Source of the DNA: Datnioides undecimradiatus
Lineage: Eukaryota > Chordata > Actinopteri > Lobotiformes > Datnioididae
DNA: 64,000 nt
Reading direction: 5' to 3'
NCBI GenBank assembly: GCA_008933995.1
Contig: WARS01000015.1
Span: 3,398,173-3,462,172, forward strand
Shown piece by piece: positions 38,701 through 50,800 of the stretch (position 1 is the stretch's first letter; each line of letters begins with the position of its first letter). The notes under the pieces were generated by a model, which had not been told where the DNA came from, ran no database searches, and saw only the letters and a program-made list of their open reading frames with translations. The position numbers and the translations under genes were made by a program.

Positions 38701-41700
38701 CTCTTCATGAAGGTGGGGAAGAGCTTCGCCCCAGCTGAGGAGCTGTGTAGGAAGGCCCAGGAGCTCGAGCAGATCATTGAGACAAAGTGAGAGACGCACA
38801 CATCACAGCTCGTCCTCACACATCACAGCAGACTTCAAAGCGCACATCAAAGCCTCGCACTGGCGAAAGCACTGAAAACAAATGGCTGTCTGCTTACTTG
38901 AAGGGATATTTTTCAATATGAAAACCTTCTCAATAATTCATGTTTATAAGCTTTTATGAATCATGACTCACTGATGCCTTTAGCTTCATGCAGATGCTGT
39001 TTCACTCAATTAAATTGTTTGTTTGAATTCAAATGTGTGACTCTCCTTCTGCAGACGAAGTCAAAGCCTGCAAAGTCAAGACAGCCTTCGCAAGATGCCT
39101 CGACTGCCAAGCCTCACCCCACAGGGAGTCAAGAACCTGTGGATCCGGACGGCTCTGTTTGAGAAGGTGCTGGACAAGATTGTGCTCTATCTGGTGGAGA
39201 ACAGCAGGTACGTCAAGAAGGACCAATAAATGTCTGGCTGTGTTCCTAGAAGTCTTCGTTCTTTCCGAATATCCCTTTTTCACATCTGTCTTCCAGTAAA
39301 TACTATGAGAAAGAGGCTGTTCTAATGGACCCTGTGGATGGACCTATCCTTGCTTCCTTGTTAGGTAATTATGTGTGACCCTGTAGATATTTCTGTCGTG
39401 TAATGTCATCATCTAGCTTGAATGAAAATGTTAGGAGATATAATGACACCTGTGTTACTTTTCTAGTGCTGACAGACTAACCAATAGAAGTTGGTTCTGC
39501 AGAAACAGGGAACATATTCTTCACTGGTTTCCCACTATTGAAAACACTGACATGTTTTGCTACTAGGGACAGAAAAATAGAAATAAAATACAAAATTATG
39601 TTTATATTTTATTTTTATTTTATATTATATTTATTTTATTTGAAACCTTTAATTTATTCTCATGAAGTATTCTATAATTTTCGTTTTTAAGACCCTACAA
39701 CTATTCAGAAACACATTATTGGAAGGGAAAAATCTCACTCTCAATGCAATCTGTGAGGAGAGGTTACACACAGACAGAAGGAGCTAAGAACTGGGATCTA
39801 AACTATAATCTTCTTTCAGCTTATTTGTACCTTTTGTGGTGGATCAGAGGCATAAAGTGGTGAATCTCAGATAAACCTAGCCTTTTCGTTAACTGACAAA
39901 ATCTTACAAGTTTCGTCACAATGTTCGTGTTAACATTCACAGTTGGACCTTGCGCATTGGAGTACACGAAGATGAAGACAGCCGACCACTTTTGGACAGA
40001 CCCATCTGCGGACGAGTTGGTGCAGAGACACCGCATCCACGGAGGCCACTGCAGGCAGGATTCTCCCACTAAGAGGCCTGCACTGTGTGTACGTATGAGA
40101 ACTGGTAATGCAGGAGATGATTATGTAGAAACAGTGCCGGGTTCGTTTTACTGTAACCCACAAACATTAGCAAAATGTATTGTGCTATTTTACCAGGCAT
40201 GCAGAGTTTTACTTACATTCCCCTCTGAGATGCTGTCTGTGTGATTAAGGAGGACCTGCAAAGATAACTGAAGCACAGCTCGTTCCAGCAGAAGGAACAG
40301 AGTGTATCTGATATCTTCACAACATATCAGTGAACCAGGTCAACCCAGCCTATCTTACAGCACCACAATACTCTTTATAGTTGTGTGATGCTGTGTGTTT
40401 ATTTGTACATGTGCATTCCAAGCATAAGATCTACTGGTCTCAGAAACAAGGGCGGATGCATCGGTGTGCGTGAATGAATATTATATCTCTCATCTGAGGA
40501 GGAGACTTTTTACTGCTGCACTGTGATTGTCTTCAATTGGTTTACGATGTTTGTTATTGGATTTGACACATTTTGCATCCACATTCTTGCAGATCCAGAA
40601 GCGGCACTCCAGCAGCAGCATGGATGAACGCCCCTCCCCCTCGTCATCAGCTCGCGAATATGTGGAGTCCCTGCATCAAAACAGCAGGGTGACCCTACTG
40701 TTTGGCAAAAACAATGTGCTTGTGCAACCGGTAACTGCTTGACTCTTCTTAATCACATATATATGGAGATATGACACTCTGAAGATAAATAAAATATAAG
40801 AGCTCAGTTTTATTGCATCAACTGACAACGTCCATCCTCATGGCTGTTTCAGAGGGATGACATGGAGGCTGTTCCAGGTTACCTCTCTCTGCACCAGAAT
40901 GCTGACATCATGACCCTTAAGTGGACACCCAATCAGCTGATGAACGGCTCTGTTGGAGACTTGGACTATGAACGCAGGTGCAACATTATCCAGCTACAAA
41001 TTGTGATCATGGTGGTTGTCGCTGCGTTTAATAATATCAGTGCTTCTCCTCGTACAAAGAACATCAAACATGTAATGTCCCTCCTCAAAGACATGTAAAC
41101 ACTCTGCGTTATTTCTTTACTTCTCCTCTTTGTTGTAACACTTGGGGGTTTTACTGAATAATGCAGCGTGTTTATGTGTGGCTCAGGGGCTAAGGAGGCA
41201 GCTGATCTGATGAGGCTTATTTTCAACACACCCGCAGCCAGTGCAGGGTTTATTGACTGAGGCGCTGTCAGACATCTCTCGAACTAGCAAACCGCGTTAT
41301 GGTCCTGTGTGTGTTCATGGTTTCTCTCACAATAAAAAAAAAATATATTATTGCTTTAGGCAACTCTGTGGCTGCACGTCTCTTATTATCTATAAAATTA
41401 ATGTTCCTTGAGATTTGGACTCACGCAGAGAATAAGTAAACCTTCCCTGTGGTTTTGTTTTTCAGTGTCAGTGTGTCTACCTGGCATGTTAGGAATAATC
41501 TGGGTTGTTATTTTACTGACTCTGTATTTTATGTTTTTTAGCGTATACTGGGACTATGCCATGACAATCCCTCTTGAGGAGATAGTTTACTTGCACTGTC
41601 ATCAACAAGGTGAGTCCATCTAATCCTTAACCTCAATACCACAACTCAGTGCTTTTAATTGTCTTTTCTCTCTCCGATACGTGTCTACAATTAAACACAG

Positions 41701-43244
41701 CTATCAAATAAAATGCTTAAACAAAGAAATCACCTTTCTGGATGTCTCCTGTAGTTGACAGTGGGGGGACGGTGGTTCTGGTCAGTCAGGATGGTATCCA
41801 GAGACCTCCGTTTCGCTTCCCCAAAGGAGGCCACTTGCTCCAGTTTCTCTCCTGCCTGGAAAACGGACTGCTTCCCCATGGTCAGCTTGACCCTCCACTC
41901 TGGTCCCAGAGGGGAAAGGTCAGTACAGGAGGTTTTTGTTTGGTTTCAGAACACAAATTACACATATTAGGTAGTCTTCTGGAACAGGAATTGCTAAATC
42001 AGCCTTATCTGATCAATAAATCAATAAAAAAGTAATTTGGATTTGGAAAAAGATGGCTCCATGGTTGCATCCATTGGTTGTAGTGATACCAATGAATGCA
42101 TGGCTTAATGTACTCTTTGCACCGCCACACAAGAACTGCCTCCTTTTAATGAATTGATGTTTTTTGTCAGACTATGAATAGCATTGTATCTGCAGCTAAA
42201 CTGAATAATGAAAACCACCCACGCATGTTCAGCCACCATTAATAAGCTTAAGCACGCAGACACTCCTCATGTTTAAATCACACAGATGGCTCTGCTGTTG
42301 TTAGCTTAATAAGAAATTCTGTTTTCCTCGCAGGGAAAGGTGTTTCCCAAACTGCGGAAGAGGGTTCCTCAGGGATCTGGATCCACAGACTCGGTCTCAG
42401 ATAAGGAGGAGGACGAGGCCACAGACTATGTCTTCCGCATCCTCTTTCCAAACAGCCAATCAGAGTTTGGTGAGATTCTGTCCAGAGAGGCAAATGAATA
42501 TGAGCAGTGCCCACAGGCCCCAACATTTTTATGAAAATGTTGCCCGTTGTTTGTTACAGTGACTGTAGCCCATCCTCCCCATCTGACTTCCTCCCTCTCC
42601 CTTCAACTGACTGGACAGTCCCCCTTCAAAACAGGAACCCTGGTTGTACCCAAGAGGTCCTGCAGCTGTCCTGAAGAATCCTCCTCACTCACAGGAAGCA
42701 GCTGTAACACTGTCACACCTCGGCTCGTCTGTCTGTCTGTCAGCTTGTCTTGCTTTAATTCCCTGCATCTAATATCCTGCCCTTCGCCTCTGGCATAGTT
42801 TATTGATGTGCCCTGTTATTAAAGCAAAGCCCTTCCCACTCACTGCCACCTTGTGTCACACCTTTTATTCTACCACATTACAGCGCAGTAACCTTTTAAC
42901 AGCCAATGGGCGGACAGCTGACTGATCGAATATGGCTCCTAAACTGAAAGCGGCACTTGCTCAATTCATCTTTCTCTCTAATGTAATTGAATATGATGGC
43001 TTCCTCTTTTAAACTGTGCATCAGTTCCAGATTGAATAAATGTTTTTGTTTATGTGCTTTATCTTTTGCTCTAACAGGAATCAAGCACAAACATATTTTG
43101 ATCTGGAGTGATTTCAGCAGATCGCCATTAATCAGCATAATTCTGCTTATGTGAAATGTTTCGAGCTGCATTTAAATCATTGAAGTGCAAATGTAATTGT
43201 TTTTTAAAGGATGAGCAGTGTAACGGCTATTAAGGGACAACACT

Positions 43245-43301
<57 letters not shown>

Positions 43302-46300
43302 ATTTCGCAGTGACTCCTCCAGACTTGATGGATCAGGGAGCTACAATGTGGCATCCCTCTCTCAGGAAGTCCTCGTGTTCCTCTTGTTCTCAGGGGAGCT
43401 TCACTGATGGGGCAACACCCAAGGGGTGCAACCATGAGAGGTGAGAGATAAACACACTTCAAGCCAGACAGAGTTGCATTAGATTGTGACGGGGGAACTG
43501 CTGAAGGCTGCAAAGACACACAAACTCGCCCAACGTGCCTCAGTGCCAACCAGAAATCCTCAACACTGCTGATGAAACTGGGAAAGTAGCAAAGACACAA
43601 GAACCTTGTTATTACCCAGAGGGCAATTAGGTGACATTTACCACACTGACGTGAGAATGTGCTGGGAAAATGAGGTGATAAGCACTGCAGATAAAATGGT
43701 TGGAGGCTATGAAAAACCGTTGAGCCAATTTGTTCTATTTGTCACCACAATAGGTTATAATTTGAATGATAAAGGTTAGCTCCAACACTGTAATAAACTC
43801 TGTATTGGATTCGGTATCTTGTACATTCTTCTCATGCACTAGATGATTACTTTAATGATAGTTTAGTGATGGTAGGAAAGTGAGCAGAACAGTTTTATAA
43901 AGTGTTTTCTCCATAGAAGTGAAATGCTGTGTGCCGTATCTTCCGGCAGGGCTCCTCTGAAGCTGCTGTGCGACAACATGAAGTATCAGATCATCTCTCG
44001 GGCATTTTATGGCTGTATGTGATCATTTTTCTGTACACTGACAAGCGTTAACTATCAGTATCTGTTCAGTTTTGAATACGTCAGGAAGTGGCACATTATA
44101 TCCTTATTTTATTTATTTCTAACACCTGCAGAAGCATTAAGTAATTAACTGTACTGTCAACCAGGGTTGGCATACTGCCGCCACCTGTCCACTGTGCGGA
44201 CACACCTCTCCGCTCTCGTCAATCACACCATTGTGGCACCTGATGCGCCATGCGATGCCTACAAAGGGCTCACCACTGACGTGTGGCAGACGTTCCTTGA
44301 CGACTGCACAGTAAGCAACACTGGTGTCAAGCACAGCAACACAAACTTCACATTTCTGCCATCCACACGCAAATGCTCGTCCACTCTTTCACTCAGTCAC
44401 TCCTTCGTCTGATCCATATTCATCCTCTGTTAAGCTTGTGGCTCACACCATTAGTCTCACAACAGCGTGCATGAGGCATGACTAATGGAGCTGTCCGTCT
44501 CCCGTTTATCTGGACATTACTTACATTTCGCTGAAGTCACAGAGAGCCAGACAAGAGCTTTAAAAGATTTTTACATGATTAATTTGCAAATATTTTACTT
44601 AAACCTGATTTGTTTGAATATATTTTTATGATACCATTGTAATATTTGATTTTTACATAAGCAGCAACTCAAAGCAAGTTTATACATGACTGCAGAAACT
44701 GTAGTTTTACCACAAAGTAGTCTACTTATTTGCTTTTTCATAGCTTTCAGCTGCCTAACTAAACTGCCAGAGTTTAGTCCTCTGAGGGCATGACTCAGTC
44801 ATCATCACATGACCAAAGATACCAGTGGTTTAATTTAAGAGGATTACTTTATCTTTGTTTAAACCAAATACTATATTAATTCATTTACTTTCAGCCACCT
44901 TTTGAAACTTATATAAAAATTTTACACACATGGAGGGGCTCTAATTTGCCGTCTAAATGCTTAATTAAGCACTAGACAGCTGTGGACAAATGTTTTCAAT
45001 CTGGACTTGCGTCTGAAGGTGATAAATAATAATGAGCACATACATAGTGTACAAAGACAACTAGGAGATGCACCAGCGCCTGCCATATGCCCATCTGCCA
45101 CCCTCTTAGATGTATTAATCATTAACTACACTGACAGGGTAAAAGCTCCTATGATGCCTGTCTACATGCTGCCATGTTATTCATGCATTTTAGAGGCACT
45201 GTTGAACATTATAAATATAGAGTAGTCAATAAAATCCAAAGACTGATCAGCAGACACTGAGTTTACTGAAGGTACGTCTTGTGTCTTCAGGCATATGAGG
45301 AGAAGGAGCTCCTTCGCCTGGTATACTTCGGAGGTGTTGACGCCTCGCTGCGTAAAGAGGTGTGGCCATTCCTGCTGGGTCATTATCAGTTTGGAATGTC
45401 AGAAGCCGAAAGAAAGGAGGTTTGTTATTTCCATGATTTTGGTTTTGGTCTCAAAGCAACTTCCACCTGAACCACTGACCCTCAATCCCTCACCCCTCTG
45501 CTCAGGTGGACGAACGGGTCCGAGTGTGCTACCAACAGACCATGCAAGAATGGCTTGGCTGTGAGGAGATTGTGCGTCAGCGGGAGAAGGAGCAGCATGC
45601 TGCAGCCTTAGCGAAGTGCTCCTCAGGGGCAAGCATGGACAGTTCGAGTCAGAAGATGATCCACCACGACTCCACTGTCAGTAATGAGGTAAAGCAGTAA
45701 TACACAAACAAAAAAAGTTTGTTTACAAAGTAGCCAACTTGGTATGTTGTTCTTGCAGCATATGAGACTAAATGTCCATCTGCTTGTTCTAGGCACTGAC
45801 TCTCAGCTTATAAAAACAACTGTAAATCTGCTGTAGCTCTGGATTTTTCCATTTTATGTAACTCAACTGATGCAATGTAAAGACATTGCTATTTATTCAG
45901 CTGGTGTAAAGAAAAGTTGGTTGCATTATGAAAAATCCAACCTTTTAGGTGCTGGGTTCATGAACCTCAATACTTTATACAACTTAACAAAAGTGAGTTG
46001 CTAAATCACTGCAGAATCCCTTTAATGCGAGCACAGCACATAAGCCAACCCACATAAGTCTGTATATCAATAAAAATGGTTTTATGTGATAATATCTCTG
46101 TCTCAATGTCTTTATCATCTAGTCCCAGTCCTCCCAGAGCTCAGACAGACAGAGTCTGGCTCGGCTGCAGAGTGACTCAAGCAGCAGCACACAGGTAACA
46201 GATAGTCACCATATTACAGGCTCCAGAGATCATCTGTCAGACATTGTCTTTGAAACAAACTTAACAGCACTTCTGTTTTCAAAATGCTAGAATCTTGATC

Positions 46301-49300
46301 TTTATCTCACATTTCTTGGTACAAGGCTAAAGTAATGCATGTGATCTCAACTTCTTGAACCAATATTCCTCATTCCTGCATTCTCTCTCCTGCTAGTTCT
46401 TCACATCCTCCCATCCCTTCCCCTGGAGTAGCCTGCTTCCCTTTGGCTTGTTCTTTCAGGTGTTTGAGTCTGTAGAGGAGGTGGACCAGATCGAGACAGA
46501 GCCCAAGAACGAAGAGGTCAAACAGGTGCCAAAGATGCCCAATGGAGCCCTGCAGAATGGAACAAGCTCCCCTGACTCCGGACATCCCTCCTCGCGCAAT
46601 TTCTCTGTCACCTCAGGCCTGTCCGACGGCTCACTCAGCACAGAGGACAGCGCTGCACCTGATGCAACCCCAAGATCTGCAGCTATCCCTCAGGCACCAC
46701 AAAGTCCTGTCAAACCTGCAGGGGTAGAGGGTGAATGCCTGACAGAAGTGAGTCTGGTGAAAGGGAAAGTCAATGACAAAGAGGAGGAGGGGAAAGCGCC
46801 TGAAGTGATCACAACTGCTGAAAATATTAAGACTGAGGAGACGGGTGACAACATGATCCAAACCTTGGAAGAAGGTCTGGTTAAGGAATCCAAAACACAA
46901 GAAACTGGTGAGGAGTTGGGAGCTATTGTAACAGAGGGGCCTGATTATGACGGTAAAGGTGTGGATGCACTGGCAGACATTAAAGTAGTTACATCGTTAG
47001 AGTCAGGAGAAGCAAGATCCAAAGAACAACTCGCTGAGCAAAGTCTTCAGAAGGAAATAGAAGTGAGTATTGAGGGAACATCAAAGGTCAAGAAAACTAC
47101 AGAAACAAATATGGAAACGACCAAGGAAATGGACGAATCAAAGATGAGTAAACCACAAGAGATTTTATTGGCAGAAAGAGAGGAAGTTTTATCTGTAGAC
47201 GCCGCGGTCTCGGAAGCAAGAGAGGCCTACTTTACCTCTCAGAAAGACGAGGCTCCCGTCATGACTGAATCTGACGAGTCTCCCTCAGCCATAGAGATGG
47301 AGGAGATTCCCAAAGCCAAAGTTTCCATGGTGCCTTGGAGCCGGACTCGACAGGATTCTCCGCACGTGGAGCTCAGGCAGGATGAGGAGCAAGGAAAGCC
47401 CAGTCCAGAGGGCACAGAGTCAATCCTGTCTGAGGAGCCGGAGATGGAGAGCCTTTACCCTAACTTTGACTCCCTGGCCGGGTCTGAAAACACCAAGAAT
47501 GAGGCCCAAGAATCTGCTGGGAGCACCTTCTCTGTATGCGCACGAGTTTTTCCTTTTCACTAAAGAAAATCAAACCCATAATGAGCTTGTTTTTTTTAGA
47601 TTTATTCATGTATTGTTTTGTTTCTTCCAGCAAGAGCTTTTGGACTTGTACACATTAAATCTACACCGCATTGAAAAGGATGTCCAGCGATGTGACAGAA
47701 ACTATTGGTACTTCACTCCTGCCAATCTGGAGAAACTGCGTAACATCATGTGCAGGTAACACACCAGCAGCACCGGGGATGTAGAAAACATGCTCATTAG
47801 ATGGAAATGATGTCACATGATGTGGCCATCCCATGAAAAGAATAAAACTGCAATGCGCTGTGTTTTATGTGTACTATGTGTGTGTGTATACTCTAAGCCT
47901 TATATGGCTGAGTTACAGTCCCCAACAAATGCACGATCTGCACCTGTTTGAGTAACATTTACAGACAGGTGAAGTTATTGTTGTCAGGTTTATTGACAGT
48001 AAGAAAAATGTAATGTAATGCCAGGTTTATGCCACTTTCACACAAGCAAAACTCAACCCATAATCAGGATAGTTTTACATTTACATGTTAGTGATGCCTA
48101 ATTGTGTCAGCGTGAATCATAATAACAGATCTCTGCTCTTCAGAACTTAAAAAATGCGAATGCTATTCTGAAAAAAGCTTTTGTGAGAACCAAAGAAAGA
48201 AAATTGTGCTAAATCTGAACAGCGGCGTATGAAAAAAGCAGCCAAGGGGATTCAAGTTCATTTCTCTTGGTTGTATATTTTCAGTTATATCTGGAGGCAC
48301 CTTGACATCGGTTACGTACAGGGCATGTGTGATCTGCTGGCTCCACTTCTAGTCATTCTGGATGACGGTGAGTCAACACTCTGAATCACTTTTTCCTTTT
48401 TCCTCTACTCTGTTTTGACATTTGGTGTATTTTTGCAGCTATTGATGGAACAGTTGTCCCACTCGCTTTCTGACTCCAGCTTCCGCTCTCTGTTTCCTTG
48501 TTTTAGAGGCCATGGCCTTCAGCTGTTTCACTGAGCTTATGAAGAGAATGAATCAGAACTTCCCACATGGAGGAGCTATGGACACTCACTTCGCCAACAT
48601 GCGCTCTCTAATCCAGGTGATGCAACGGCAGTAAAAATCTTTACATGTACTGTAGCTGTCAAGTACCACTAAATCCATTCATTGCCCACAAATGCCCACT
48701 TTTTCACACTTTCCTCCACAACCAGCCTCATAATTTCTTTCCGTGAATCTCCTCTGATCCCCTCTCTGTACAGATCCTGGATTCAGAGCTGTTTGAGCTA
48801 ATGCACCAGAATGGAGATTACACTCACTTCTACTTCTGCTACCGCTGGTTTCTCCTTGACTTCAAGCGAGGTAAAATGACAGCATGGCGTGAAAGAGTTT
48901 TTGCCAATTAGAGAGGCAGGAGATTCACTCTTCTTTAAGTCCTGTTTGTGGCTAAAATGCCAAAAAAAAATTAAAACAAACCTCTCAGCAGCTCGCTAAC
49001 AAGACATGTAGTTATCAAGGCCAGGAAAGGATTTAGAAGTCTGTTATATTTTTGGAAAACAATTCCTGGGAGTTTCTTATTAAATAATTGGCACAAGCTG
49101 CCACTGTGTGGATGCATTTTCCAATTAATTAAGGTTTATACTTGGACTATCTTGTTTACTGTAAAACTGTCTCAACTGGGTATCTTCCCTGCCACCCCAA
49201 GCACCTGCATCCACTCTTATCTCTCTCCACCGATAACTCTTCCTACAAACTCGCCTCCCATCCGGGCCTTCAAACGCTGACATGGTTCAACTCTTGACGT

Positions 49301-50800
49301 GCCGTGTCTTCCAGAGCTGGTGTATGACGACGTGTTTGCAGTCTGGGAAACCATCTGGGCAGCCAAATATGTCTCCTCTAGTCACTTTGTCCTCTTCATT
49401 GCCCTGGCACTGGTGGAGATCTACAGAGACATCATCCTAGAGAACAACATGGACTTCACAGACATCATCAAGTTCTTCAATGGTAAAACATGAAGCTTTG
49501 TAGTGGGTTGTGTCCACATACACATCCACTCATTTGTTTTACAGTGAGCCTGAAGTTCAGACCAAAGATTCATAGCAAGACAAGTTGAAAGTTGCAGCTA
49601 CTTGCAGTACACCGGTGTGATCAGTCAGGACTGTGTGTGGTTTCCATAGCAACGGCTGTCTGTAGTTCTGCTCTAACCGCTATTTGTCAGGCTTTTCTTT
49701 TTCTAGTGTCCTAAAATATGAATGCATTTCTAGTATTGATACAACTGAGCGAATAAAAAAATGGGGAGGTTGACAACTTGTATTTGTCCGTGACTGAACA
49801 CTCATGGGGCTTAAGCTAATTTCTTCTGTGAAACTGACACAGGGGATCCTTTGCATTGTTTGAGCAGCTCAGTCATGTAGTGTGCATCATTACAGCATGA
49901 TTCAAGGTTTGTCCAGCCAGTTTGCACCCCTGCAAATTTACACTGCCGCACATTTTCCAGTGTTCTAAAACAGCTTTGTCCCATCGCAAATATTTGGTCT
50001 GATGTAACCCAAGAGATGCATTTAGAGTTATCTCTGCTTGGGTGTGGAGACTGCATATTTATAACTGAAAGGCAAGCCTGCAGAAGGGAATTTGAAAGAT
50101 GTGGGCATTTTGCAGGCATAAGGGATCAAACAAAGACATGTTATCAGGTATCATTTAGATTTTACAAAGCAAAAGCTTGTGTTGGCTTTTGTTTGTTTCC
50201 AACCAGGGAAACAACCATCAGTGAAGACCAGAATCTTTAAAAACTACTTCCTTCACCATTGAGCTGAACTTTTGAATGCCAAATTAAAACCTATGATAAA
50301 TAGGTGGCTGGCTGATTAAAATGGCAAAAGATTATAAAATAACAATTCTTTACATATTTAGCATATGATTCAACAATGGCCAAAAAGCTTAATATAAGAA
50401 TTTCCCCTGACATAGGAAATAATTTGTTCGTGGGTAAATGTTCATTCAGATGTTACCTAAAACCTCCTAGGGTTTATTTTATCAACACAAACGTTCAGAT
50501 CTGACATTTGAGAAAAACAAATTTCTGGTTCACTTTGCTATAAATAATTATATACAATTATATTGCAGGATTATTTGCAACAGTTGCAGGATCTGTGATC
50601 CCTGTTATCAGATTATCAGAGGGCCGATAATTGGTTTTAAGCAGCTGAGGTTGTTTTGGTATACACGTACTTGTAAGAAGAACTGAATATGCATGTTTCT
50701 TTGTCTTTCAGAAATGGCTGAGCACCACAACATAAAGCAGATTTTGACCCAAGCCAGAGATCTGGTGTGCAAGGTGCAGATGCTGATAGAGAACAAGTGA
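26087..50800 (+). CDS. sgsm1: Small G protein signaling modulator 1 (RUN and TBC domain Rab GAP)
   Basis: Twenty-five coding exons: 26087-26105, 26239-26282, 33422-33497, 38624-38786, 39055-39207, 39297-39364, 39943-40088, 40593-40730, 40853-40977, 41542-41609, 41755-41918, 42334-42469, 43311-43440, 43950-44014, 44165-44310, 45291-45419, 45506-45688, 46123-46194, 46460-47533, 47631-47755, 48285-48367, 48507-48616, 48774-48870, 49315-49482, 50712-50800. They give 1256 residues (human about 1150) with closed phases. An N-terminal RUN domain ([31 protein letters not shown]) is followed by a middle Rab-binding region ([13 protein letters not shown]). The C-terminal TBC domain is split by a long acidic linker. 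Both catalytic fingers are present: IEKDVQR (Arg1053) and YVQG (Gln1087). The family binds RAP and RAB proteins at Golgi and endosomal membranes and stimulates Rab GTP hydrolysis. The residue match favours SGSM1 over SGSM2. The ATG exon is only 19 nt; an upstream alternative start is possible. Confidence 0.94.
26733..26815. repeat. TG repeat with CG-rich alternating core
   Basis: About 80 bp of almost strict TG alternation, including a GCGCGAGCGCG segment. It lies in sgsm1 intron 2 about 450 bp after exon 2. Such tracts can adopt Z-DNA. Confidence 0.9.
31333..31378. repeat. Alternating TG/CG tract
   Basis: Includes GTGCGCGCGCGTGTGTG within sgsm1 intron 2. It is a short purine-pyrimidine alternating tract. 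Confidence 0.75.
33498..38623 (+). other. sgsm1 intron 3 (5.1 kb)
   Basis: No supported gene on either strand. Minus-strand frames near 36.9-37.2 kb have no family resemblance and no splice support. Confidence 0.7.
43246..43300. repeat. (TG)27 microsatellite abutting the sgsm1 exon 13 acceptor
   Basis: A pure 55-bp GT run ends 10 nt before the first base of sgsm1 exon 13 (acceptor CATTTCGCAG). The usual polypyrimidine tract is therefore replaced by GU repeats. Confidence 0.95.

Noticed and set aside
43172-43600. 142-residue minus-strand ORF with a long Thr-His repeat
   Set aside because: It is the antisense of the (TG)27 repeat and sgsm1 exon 13.
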